A stretch of DNA of 38,559 nt from Bacteroidales bacterium. Its GTDB lineage: Bacteria > Bacteroidota > Bacteroidia > Bacteroidales > VadinHA17. A program made the position numbers and the translations under genes. Positions within the stretch are counted from its first letter, which is position 1. Each line of letters opens with the position of its first letter. Shown piece by piece: positions 19,442 to 28,164 of the stretch. The stretch covers positions 1 through 38,559 of the forward strand of contig JAAZBN010000107.1 of assembly GCA_012513795.1 (NCBI GenBank), in the 5' to 3' direction. The notes beneath the pieces were generated by a model. It saw nothing but the letters and a program-made list of their open reading frames with translations. It was not told where the DNA came from and searched no databases.

Positions 19442-21406
19442 ATGCGAAACAGGATATCCGGAGCTTGGTTTGTCATCCTTTTGTTGCTTGCTGGTTCATG
19501 TGACAGGAATGATCAGGGGGGTGACCCGGGGTTGGTACAGCTTGTCAGGGCCAGGATAGGAACTGAATACCTTGATCTGAACAGGGTGGTGCCGGATATT
19601 GCTGTGGACAAGAATGCCGTGATTGAGTTCAGCAATGTCCTTGACACCGCTTCCGCCAGGAAAAGCATTCTTCTGAAAAAGGGAGGCATCACTGCAGTAT
19701 CTGCATCAGTATCATTCATGGATGACAACAGGACGGTTGTATTGCAGCCCTCCGGTAACCTGGATCATTTTGCGGAATATACTCTGGAGATTACCACATC
19801 ACTCAGGGGAGCCAACCGTGAGACATTCCCAGGGGTGAGCTATATTTTTAAAACCGTTAACGGGAAGATGGTGATTACCTCAGTAACCGTCAATGGTCAG
19901 AACTTCATGCCTCCGGCTACTCCCATGCAAATAAGCAGGACAGATGTTTATGTTATTGTAGATTTTTCAGAGCCGCTTGATCCGGCCGACTACCAGGGAT
20001 ACTTCTTCTTCCAGGCGCCGGTGCAGTATGTCCTTTCTGAAAGCAACCGAAGGGTGACTGTTACCACAACTGCTGTGCTGGACTATTATAAAAAGTATTC
20101 ATTTACCGTCACAACCGGGCTTAAGGGTGTGAACGGATATACATTTGACGGTTTCAGCAACAGCTTTTATACTGATCTTGATCCTGATCCAAAGTTCCCC
20201 ATCATCAGTGATGATGATCTTCTTGAGATGGTTCAGTGTCAGACGTTTAAGTACTTCTATGACTTTGCCCATCCTTCTGCCGGGCTGGCGCGTGAGCGCA
20301 ACACTTCAGGGGATGTGGTCACAACCGGAGGTTCAGGATTTGGTATCATGGCCCTGGTTGTTGCCATGGAGAGAGGATTTATTACAAGGGCGGAAGGTCT
20401 TGCACACATGGATAAGATGCTTGACTTTCTGGAGACCTGTGACCGTTATCACGGCGTCTGGCCTCACTGGCTCAACGGTTCAACGGGCCGCATCGTGCCA
20501 TTCAGTGAAAAAGATAACGGCGGAGATTTGGTTGAAAGCTCGTTCCTTATCCAGGGGCTGATCACCTTCAGGCAGTATCTTGACCCCGGAATCGCCGCGG
20601 AACAGCAGCTAGTTGAACGCATCAATGCACTCTGGCAGGCGGTTGAGTATGATTTCTTTACTCAGGGTCAGAATGCCCTTTACTGGCATTGGTCGCCCGA
20701 CTACGGATTTCAGATGAACATGGTTTTGCGAGGGTACAATGAGACCCTTATATGCTATGTGCTGGGTGCGGGATCACCCACCCATACAATCAGCCGTGAC
20801 ACCTACAGGTACGGCTACATGAATGACGGGGCCATACTTAACGGCAACAGTTATTACGGCATAACCCTGCCAATGGGATGGGCTTACGGCGGACCGCTCT
20901 TCTTCACCCATTATTCGTTCCTGGGTCTTGACCCGCGAAAACTGGAAGACAGCTACGTCAATTACCTGGAACAGAATATTGCACACTCGCTTATCAACTG
21001 GAAACACTGTGAGACCAACCCCTTCAGTTATGTCGGGTACAGCAATGAATGCTGGGGCCTCACTGCCAGTGACAACCATGAAGGATATAGTGCACACTCA
21101 CCAACCAATGACCTGGGGGTCATTACTCCGACAGCAGCAATATCGTCACTACCTTATACTCCTGAACAGTCACTTGATGCCATCAGGCACTTCTATTACA
21201 TCCTGGGTGACAGACTCTGGGGCGAGTACGGGTTTTATGATGCATTCAATGTTACGGAAGGGTGGTGGGCCACATCCTATCTCGCAATTGACCAGGGCCC
21301 CATTATTTGCATGATTGAGAATTACCGGACAGGATTACTCTGGGACCTCTTCATGTCTGCCCCGGAGGTCAGGGCCGGTCTGGATAAACTGGGATTTACA
21401 TACTGA
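19442..21406 (+). CDS. GH144-type (glycoamylase-like fold) lipoprotein with two N-terminal Ig-like (Big_5-type) domains; putative endo-beta-1,2-glucanase
   Basis: Lipobox LLLAGSCDRND; two Big_5-like repeats; catalytic region LLEMVQCQTFKYFYDFAHPSAGLARERN..GGSGFGIMALVVAMERGFITRAEGL..GVWPHWLNGSTG..DLVESSFLIQGL..WHWSPDYGF..GWGLTASDNHEGY..IDQGPIICMIENYRTGLLW. Confidence 0.8.
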   Translation: MRNRISGAWFVILLLLAGSCDRNDQGGDPGLVQLVRARIGTEYLDLNRVVPDIAVDKNAVIEFSNVLDTASARKSILLKKGGITAVSASVSFMDDNRTVVLQPSGNLDHFAEYTLEITTSLRGANRETFPGVSYIFKTVNGKMVITSVTVNGQNFMPPATPMQISRTDVYVIVDFSEPLDPADYQGYFFFQAPVQYVLSESNRRVTVTTTAVLDYYKKYSFTVTTGLKGVNGYTFDGFSNSFYTDLDPDPKFPIISDDDLLEMVQCQTFKYFYDFAHPSAGLARERNTSGDVVTTGGSGFGIMALVVAMERGFITRAEGLAHMDKMLDFLETCDRYHGVWPHWLNGSTGRIVPFSEKDNGGDLVESSFLIQGLITFRQYLDPGIAAEQQLVERINALWQAVEYDFFTQGQNALYWHWSPDYGFQMNMVLRGYNETLICYVLGAGSPTHTISRDTYRYGYMNDGAILNGNSYYGITLPMGWAYGGPLFFTHYSFLGLDPRKLEDSYVNYLEQNIAHSLINWKHCETNPFSYVGYSNECWGLTASDNHEGYSAHSPTNDLGVITPTAAISSLPYTPEQSLDAIRHFYYILGDRLWGEYGFYDAFNVTEGWWATSYLAIDQGPIICMIENYRTGLLWDLFMSAPEVRAGLDKLGFTY

Positions 21407-21412
21407 AAGCCT

Positions 21413-22792
21413 ATGAAAAAGATATACTCCATTATTGTTGCGGCAATTGTGCTTGCCTCATGTAACGTTCCTCAGCAGACAGGATTCGGCTGGCAGGGCA
21501 ATGTTAATTATCCGATGACAGCTGAAGATGAGGCAATGCTTGACTCCATTCAAAAAAAGACCTTTTTCTTTTTCATTGAAGAGCATCACCCGGAATGGGG
21601 TATAGTGAAGGACCGCTCCGCAGCCTGGGCGCCGGCAAGCATCGCCTCAACAGGATTCGGCATTCCTTCGTTTGCCGTGGGTGTGGAACGGGGCTGGATA
21701 ACCCGTGAGGAGGCAGCACAAATAACTCTGAATATGATGAATTTCTTCGTGAACTCTCTCCAGAGTGCCGATACGCTTGCTGCCGGGTACAAAGGATTTT
21801 TCTACCACTTTCTCAGGATGGACACCGGCCTCAGGGAATGGCGGTGCGAGCTCTCATCGGTGGATACCGGCCTTCTGATGATGGGAATACTGTTTGCGCG
21901 AAATTATTATGACCGTGATAATAAGACGGAAAAAGAGATCCGTTCGCAGGCATCACAGCTCCTTGGAAATATCGACTGGGATTTCATGCTGATGCCTGAC
22001 ACAGGTGACTACGCGCGGCAGATATCCATGGGATGGCACCCTGAGACAGGACTTCACCACATGGGATGGAGCGGCTACAACGAGGCGCTCTTCCTCTATA
22101 TCCTTGCTGCAGGCACCGGGCTGGAGAATGCAAAAGAGAGCTACAGGTCATGGCTGAGTTCATACAAGTGGCAGACACCCTATGATGGACTGTCGCATGT
22201 GGCTTTTCCTCCTCTTTTCGGACACCAGTTCTCACACTGTTTTATTGATTTCAGGGGACTGGCAGATGAGTACATGCGCGAAAAGGGGATAGACTATTTC
22301 GAAAACTCACGCAGGGCGACATATGTACAGCGGCAATATGCAATCGACAACCCACACGGCTGGACAGGGTATGATTCGCTCTGCTGGGGTATTACGGCAA
22401 GTGACGGGCCGGGAGAAAGTTACAATTTCGGTGACAGGGAGTTCCTGGGTTATGCCGGAAGAGGTACCAGCGGACCCGATTACAACTATTTCGATGACGG
22501 CACCATTGCTCCATACGGTCCACTCTCATCACTGCCCTTTGCGCCTGAGATAGTCATCCCGACAATCAGGTCAATCAATGAGAAGCTGGGAGACAGGATC
22601 TGGGGCAAGTACGGATATTATGATTCATTCAATCTGACAGCAGGATGGGTCAATGACGATTTCATTGGCATTGATCAGGGCCCCATGCTGATAATGATTG
22701 AGAACTTCAGGTCCGGGTTGGTATGGATGTACGTAATGAAAGATCCGGTGATACAGGAAGGCCTTGAAACCCTTGGATTCGGATACCTGTAG
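21413..22792 (+). CDS. GH144-type lipoprotein (second paralog, no Ig-like domains); putative endo-beta-1,2-glucanase
   Basis: Lipobox IVLASCN; DSIQKKTFFFFIEEHHPEWGIVKDRS..STGFGIPSFAVGVERGWITREEA..SSVDTGLLMMGILFARNYY..SLCWGITASDGPGESY..GIDQGPMLIMIENFRSGLVW. Confidence 0.8.
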   Translation: MKKIYSIIVAAIVLASCNVPQQTGFGWQGNVNYPMTAEDEAMLDSIQKKTFFFFIEEHHPEWGIVKDRSAAWAPASIASTGFGIPSFAVGVERGWITREEAAQITLNMMNFFVNSLQSADTLAAGYKGFFYHFLRMDTGLREWRCELSSVDTGLLMMGILFARNYYDRDNKTEKEIRSQASQLLGNIDWDFMLMPDTGDYARQISMGWHPETGLHHMGWSGYNEALFLYILAAGTGLENAKESYRSWLSSYKWQTPYDGLSHVAFPPLFGHQFSHCFIDFRGLADEYMREKGIDYFENSRRATYVQRQYAIDNPHGWTGYDSLCWGITASDGPGESYNFGDREFLGYAGRGTSGPDYNYFDDGTIAPYGPLSSLPFAPEIVIPTIRSINEKLGDRIWGKYGYYDSFNLTAGWVNDDFIGIDQGPMLIMIENFRSGLVWMYVMKDPVIQEGLETLGFGYL

Positions 22793-22840
22793 AATCTTCA
22801 GACCTGAATTGTTTTCAACAACTAACCGACAACCCGGGTC

Positions 22841-25800
22841 ATGAAAAACCGATTCAGAAAAACGGAAGCCTGTCTGTTGCTGCTTGCGGTAGCATCATTA
22901 TCTTCCACAGCACAGCAACAGACGCTTGAGACTTTTGAGCAGCCTTCAGGCTGGACATATAACACTTCAGACGGTGTCAGCCTGAATATGTCCACGGATA
23001 AGGGTGTTGCCGGTAACGCAGTCAGGATTGACTATGACTTTACGGAAGGAACCGGTTACGGCGGCATACAGAAGCTTTTTCCGGTTGACCTTCCGGAAAA
23101 TTATGAGTTCACCTTCTGGCTCAGGGCCGAGTCACCCGCAAACAATTTCGAGATAAAATTCATTGACAGCACAGGGAACAATGTCTGGTGGGTCAATAAC
23201 CGCAACTATGATTTTCCCCGTGAGTGGACAAAGATCCGAATAAAGAAAAGGCATATAAGTTTTGCGTGGGGACCGATGGAAGACCATGAGCTCAGGAGGA
23301 TTGACAGGATTGAGTTCACGGTGGCTTCCTTTGTGGGTGGGAAGGGAACGCTCTGGCTTGACGACCTCAGGTTTGAGCCTCTGCCGCCGGAGACAGACAT
23401 ATGGCCGGAGCCGGCCGTAACAGCCTCATCATCAGCCAGGGGCCACAGACCTTCAATGATTGCCGACGGGTACAGTGAAACCTGCTGGAGGAGCAGGAAG
23501 GGAGGAAAGCAGAGTATCACCTTTGATTTCAAAGGCAGGCGCGAGTTCGGAGGGCTGTATATTGAATGGCTTGAAGGAAGCCATGCTGAAGCTTATGACG
23601 TTCTCTTATCATCAGACGGCAGCAAATGGGAGAAGGCATATTCTGTCAGTCCCAACCGCGGGAACACCAGTATCATACGACTGCCGGAAGCGGAAGCGGG
23701 CTACATGAGAATTGATCTCCTGAAGCCTGCCAATGGCAGAACCTACGCCATCAGGGAGATAAAGATCCCGGATGTAAGGAGCACTATTACTCCCAATGAT
23801 TTTATCATGTATGCAGCAAAGAACTCGCCTGAAGGCAGTTACCCTGATTATTTCGGCGGCCGTGCCTCGTACTGGACGATTACAGGGGTGAGCGGTGACA
23901 CGAAGGAGGCACTGATCAGCGAGGACGGAATGGTGGAGGCGGAGAAGGCACGCTTTTCCCTGGAACCCATGCTCAAAACAGGTAAAACCATTTTGAATCA
24001 CAGCAATGTTCAGCCATTGCAGGGAATGGGTTTCCCGGGATACAACGGAGAATTTGTCTTTCTTCCCTCCGTGGAGTGGCAGCACAGTGGGATCAGGTTT
24101 GTGACCGGGGTCTCCTCCGGCGGTAATCCTAATGACGATTCGCATCTCTGCATCGGTTACCGGTTTGAAAATATAACTGCCGGGCCGTTGGATTTTGAGT
24201 TTTACCTGTTGCTGCGCCCGTTCCAGGTCAATCCTTATTATCAGTTCCTTAATACAGTAGGGGGTGTTGGCAGGATAATGACAATCAGAGAGGTTGACAA
24301 AGGCCTTATTTCTGTTGACGGCAAACCCGTCCGCCTGACTGGGGAGTATGAATCTTTTGGCGCATCGAAGTTTGATGAGGGTAATCCGGTTGAGATGATC
24401 CGGAGAGGGGAGATGCCCTCTTCTGTGAGCGCGACTGACCCGTCTGGATTGGCGGGCGGGATAATCAAGTACAGGATAAGGCTGGAGGCGGGTGAGTCAA
24501 AGGAGCTCTTTGCAGTGATCCCTTATCACGGGATATTGCCTGAATCGGTCACGGAAGCTGTAACCGGAGATTCGGACCGTGAGAAATTTTTCACCTCGGC
24601 TGATTACTGGAACAAAAGGAGCGGTCATATCCGGTTTGATCTTCCGCCATCAGCTGACAGGCTGATTAATACTTGGCGTTCTAACCTGGCATACATACTG
24701 ATCAACAAGGATAATGCAGGCATTCAGCCTGGTTCACGTTCATATGACAGGAGCTGGATCCGCGACGGTTCCCTGACATCTTCAGCCCTGCTCAAGTCGG
24801 GCATTGTCACAGAGGTGAAGGAGTTCATTGAATGGTATGCCGCACACCAGTATGAGAACGGCAAGGTGCCATGTGTGGTAGATTTCAGGGGGCCTGACCC
24901 GGTGCCGGAGAATGACAGCCACGGCCAACTCATATATCTTATCAGGGAGTATTTCAATTTCACCGGAGACACAGCATTCCTGAGAGCAATGAACCCTCAT
25001 GTGATCAAAGCGGTTGATTATGTAGGGTCACTTGTGGCGGAGAGATCAACTGACCACTTCAGGAACGGGAATGACAGCATCAGGGCCTATTACGGGCTTG
25101 TACCCGAATCTATCAGCCATGAGGGCTATTCGGCAAAGCCGATGCACTCATACTGGGATAACTTTTTCATTATGAAGGGTCTGAAGGATGCTGTTGAGAT
25201 ACAGGCTATACTGGGGGAGAATGAGCACCGACAACGGATCACGCAGCTGCGCGATGAGTTCCGAAAGAACCTTTACAACTCCATTGATCTGGCCATGAAG
25301 GTCAGGGGGATAGATTACATTCCCGGCTGCGTTGAGCTCGGAGATTTTGATCCTACATCAACAACCGTTGCTCTGACTCCATGCAATGAGCTGGGTAATC
25401 TCCCCGTGCCCCAGGTTTACAACACATTCGAGCAGTATTATGAATTCTTTTTAAAGAGGCGTGACGGACTCAGGGATTGGGTCAACTATACTCCCTATGA
25501 AAACAGGCTTATAGGGTCATTCATAATGCTTGACCAGCCTGAGAGGGCACATGAACTGATTGAATTTATGTTGAATGATCATCGTCCGCACGACTGGAAC
25601 CATTGGGCAGAGGTTGTATGGAAAGATCCGCGCTATCCGGGTTTCATTGGCGATATGCCGCACACCTGGTGTGGCAGCGACTTCATCAATGCCATCAGGT
25701 CAATGTTCGTGTATGAGAATGAGCATGACAATACCCTGGTTCTTGCCGCAGCCCTGTACCGCGATTGGATTGATTATCCCGGAGGCATGTCGGTCAGCAA

Positions 25801-26032
25801 TATGCCCACATATTACGGAGACATCTCCTATTCTGTCAGGAAGGAGGGGAACGCGTACCGCTTCAGCATCAGCGGGGATCTCCACCTGCCTGAGGGAGGC
25901 ATCAGGATACGTAACTTCAACAGCGGTGCACTGCCGGCAGGGGTGACCGTAAATGGCAGGGAAGTAACAGGGTTCAGTGGGAAAGATATAAGAGTAACAG
26001 AGGTCCCGGCAGAGGTGATAATACATTATTGA
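22841..26032 (+). CDS. Secreted (probably periplasmic) multidomain protein: galactose-binding-like N-domain, F5/8 type C (CBM32-like) domain and a C-terminal (alpha/alpha)6 six-hairpin glycosidase-like domain of unassigned family
   Basis: Signal peptide ending STAQQQ; CBM11-like TFWLRAESPANNFEIKFID..GTLWLDDLRFE; F5/8C ASSSARGHRPSMIADGYSETCWRSRKGGKQSITFDF; six-hairpin-like SYDRSWIRDGSLTSSALLKSG..EWYAAHQYENGKVPCVVD..SHGQLIYLIREYFNFTGDTAFLR. Confidence 0.65.
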   Translation: MKNRFRKTEACLLLLAVASLSSTAQQQTLETFEQPSGWTYNTSDGVSLNMSTDKGVAGNAVRIDYDFTEGTGYGGIQKLFPVDLPENYEFTFWLRAESPANNFEIKFIDSTGNNVWWVNNRNYDFPREWTKIRIKKRHISFAWGPMEDHELRRIDRIEFTVASFVGGKGTLWLDDLRFEPLPPETDIWPEPAVTASSSARGHRPSMIADGYSETCWRSRKGGKQSITFDFKGRREFGGLYIEWLEGSHAEAYDVLLSSDGSKWEKAYSVSPNRGNTSIIRLPEAEAGYMRIDLLKPANGRTYAIREIKIPDVRSTITPNDFIMYAAKNSPEGSYPDYFGGRASYWTITGVSGDTKEALISEDGMVEAEKARFSLEPMLKTGKTILNHSNVQPLQGMGFPGYNGEFVFLPSVEWQHSGIRFVTGVSSGGNPNDDSHLCIGYRFENITAGPLDFEFYLLLRPFQVNPYYQFLNTVGGVGRIMTIREVDKGLISVDGKPVRLTGEYESFGASKFDEGNPVEMIRRGEMPSSVSATDPSGLAGGIIKYRIRLEAGESKELFAVIPYHGILPESVTEAVTGDSDREKFFTSADYWNKRSGHIRFDLPPSADRLINTWRSNLAYILINKDNAGIQPGSRSYDRSWIRDGSLTSSALLKSGIVTEVKEFIEWYAAHQYENGKVPCVVDFRGPDPVPENDSHGQLIYLIREYFNFTGDTAFLRAMNPHVIKAVDYVGSLVAERSTDHFRNGNDSIRAYYGLVPESISHEGYSAKPMHSYWDNFFIMKGLKDAVEIQAILGENEHRQRITQLRDEFRKNLYNSIDLAMKVRGIDYIPGCVELGDFDPTSTTVALTPCNELGNLPVPQVYNTFEQYYEFFLKRRDGLRDWVNYTPYENRLIGSFIMLDQPERAHELIEFMLNDHRPHDWNHWAEVVWKDPRYPGFIGDMPHTWCGSDFINAIRSMFVYENEHDNTLVLAAALYRDWIDYPGGMSVSNMPTYYGDISYSVRKEGNAYRFSISGDLHLPEGGIRIRNFNSGALPAGVTVNGREVTGFSGKDIRVTEVPAEVIIHY

Positions 26033-26054
26033 GAGCTTAAAACAGGTTAATCTG

Positions 26055-28145
26055 ATGGAAGACAGCAAAACCAGTCATGTAAAGTCGATTAAGGGCAATG
26101 ACCGCATAACATTCGGTCAGCTGGCTGCCTATTCTGCAGGGGGTATCATCCCCGTTGCACTCTTCAACATCGCCGGGCAACTGGTTGGATTGATGGGTAA
26201 TATAAGCCTGGGTCTCAGTGCATTCTGGCTGGGTCTGATTTTGATCATCCCCAGGCTCTGGGATGCTTTCTCTGACCCCATAGTTGGCCATCTGTCTGAC
26301 AATACGCGTACCAGGTTTGGCAGGCGCAGACCGTTCCTCCTCATTGGAGGTATAGCCGTTGCAGTCTTCTTTGTTGTCATGTGGTGGATACCCAAGGGTG
26401 AGATTGTTCATGCATGGTTCCCCAGTGACTCCGGATTCAAAAGCTTCCAGCTTTTCTACATACTGTTTGCGCTGCTGTTATTCTTTACAGCCACAACGGT
26501 CTTCGAGATACCTCACGGTGCACTTGGCATGGAGATGACCTCAGATCCGCACGAGCGCACACGTCTCTTCAGCGGCAAGAGTTTTATCGGTAACCTGTTT
26601 GCAATGAGCACCCCGTGGCTTTTCGCTCTTGCCAATATGGAGGTGTTCCGCGGCCCTGGCGGCAATGAAGCAGACGGCATGAGGTACGTTTCACTGATGG
26701 TGGCAGCAATCATTATACCGCTCTCCTTCTGGTGGACGGCCAAACTGCGTGAGCCGGGATTCGTCAGGGTCTCAAAACAGGAGAAGACCCATTTCTGGCA
26801 GGATATGAAGATTGTAGGCACCAATAAGAACTTCATTTACCTTGTTCTGACAATCTTCACCCTGGCAATGGGATTCAATTTCGTCAACCTGCTCGGCTCT
26901 TACATTCCCATATTTTATGTATTTGGTGGTGACAAGATTGCCGGTGCCAGGCTGCTTGGAATAAACGGAACCATATGGGCTATCACGGGTGTCCTTGCTG
27001 TCTTCCCCCTCAACTGGATCAGTCCGAAGCTTGGTAAGAGGAACACACTGATCATCTCCATGATTCTGATGACTTTGGCTCAGCTTTCCAAAATCGTATG
27101 CTATAACCCTGAACATCCATACCTGGTAATTATTCCCACCATAATGCTTTCTGCCGGTATGCTCTTTTTCTTTACCCTTGGTTCTTCAATGGTGGGGGAC
27201 ATATGCGATGAGGATGAGCTTCGAACCGGCCACCGTACGGAAGGCAGCTACTATTCAATATACTGGTGGTTCATAAAGCTTGGAACAGCGCTGGCCAGTT
27301 TTGTGGCAGGGATACTGATCACCCTCACTCTCTTTGACGAGACACAGGTCACAAAGGTTGACAGCCTCCAGGGAAGTGTGCGTGACATGCAGGCAAAAGT
27401 TGCATACTGGAAGGATTATCCGGGTGATGGCACTGCAACCACCGGGTGGCTGAAGAACGCTCAGGACCGGACGGCAGAGGCGCTGAAAGAATCCAGGGAT
27501 TATCTTGTCTTCCTCGAGAATGAAACTGTCAAGAAACCAGGGAGGAAGAATACTATTCCTCCGGACATTGAATCACAGAGAAAGAATGTGCTGATGAATG
27601 CAGCGGTTGTTACCAGGCAGAATATCGAGGCACTTGAAAAGCACCATGCAGCTCTTGCCTCTGCTGTGCCCGCTGTGCCCGCAGTAGTCGGTGACAGCCT
27701 TGTCAGGGCTACTGTGCCACTCATAATGCAATCTAAGCTAACAAAGGCAAGGATAAGCTCATTTGACCTGTTTGTTCACCTTCGCACCAGGTCAAATGAA
27801 CAAAAGAAAAGCCGTGACCACACTGAAAACCTTATCAGCCGAATTGCAGACATGAACAGCATAATCTATGCCCTTGAGCCCGGATCACCGCTTGATGTTC
27901 TTGACTCCGGACTGGCGGTAATCGGGGGAGACATTGAGCCGCTTAAGAAACAGTCGCCTTACACCCTCCTGATGATGCGGGTGGTTGAGATAGGATTACC
28001 GGTGCTTCTGTGCCTGCTGGCACTCTTCTTTGCCTTCCGGTATGCACTGACAGAGAAGAGGACACTGGAGATAAAAGAGCTGCTGCAACAGAAAAGGGAT
28101 AACGCCAGGATGGAGGGTATGCCTGACGGGCTGCAGGAGAATTAG
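26055..28145 (+). CDS. MFS sugar transporter of the glycoside-pentoside-hexuronide (GPH/MelB-like) type with an extended insertion before the last TM segment
   Basis: LGLILIIPRLWDAFSDPIVGHLSDNTRTRFGRRRPFLLIGGIAVAVFF signature of GPH symporters; ~200-aa hydrophilic/helical insert between LASFVAGILITLTLFDE and LLMMRVVEIGLPVLLCLLALFFAFRYAL. Confidence 0.85.
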   Translation: MEDSKTSHVKSIKGNDRITFGQLAAYSAGGIIPVALFNIAGQLVGLMGNISLGLSAFWLGLILIIPRLWDAFSDPIVGHLSDNTRTRFGRRRPFLLIGGIAVAVFFVVMWWIPKGEIVHAWFPSDSGFKSFQLFYILFALLLFFTATTVFEIPHGALGMEMTSDPHERTRLFSGKSFIGNLFAMSTPWLFALANMEVFRGPGGNEADGMRYVSLMVAAIIIPLSFWWTAKLREPGFVRVSKQEKTHFWQDMKIVGTNKNFIYLVLTIFTLAMGFNFVNLLGSYIPIFYVFGGDKIAGARLLGINGTIWAITGVLAVFPLNWISPKLGKRNTLIISMILMTLAQLSKIVCYNPEHPYLVIIPTIMLSAGMLFFFTLGSSMVGDICDEDELRTGHRTEGSYYSIYWWFIKLGTALASFVAGILITLTLFDETQVTKVDSLQGSVRDMQAKVAYWKDYPGDGTATTGWLKNAQDRTAEALKESRDYLVFLENETVKKPGRKNTIPPDIESQRKNVLMNAAVVTRQNIEALEKHHAALASAVPAVPAVVGDSLVRATVPLIMQSKLTKARISSFDLFVHLRTRSNEQKKSRDHTENLISRIADMNSIIYALEPGSPLDVLDSGLAVIGGDIEPLKKQSPYTLLMMRVVEIGLPVLLCLLALFFAFRYALTEKRTLEIKELLQQKRDNARMEGMPDGLQEN

Positions 28146-28164
28146 ACGAAAAACAGTGGTGTAT

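Noticed and set aside
23612-24145. 177-aa minus-strand ORF
   Set aside because: Antisense within the 22841-26032 gene; no recognisable protein features.
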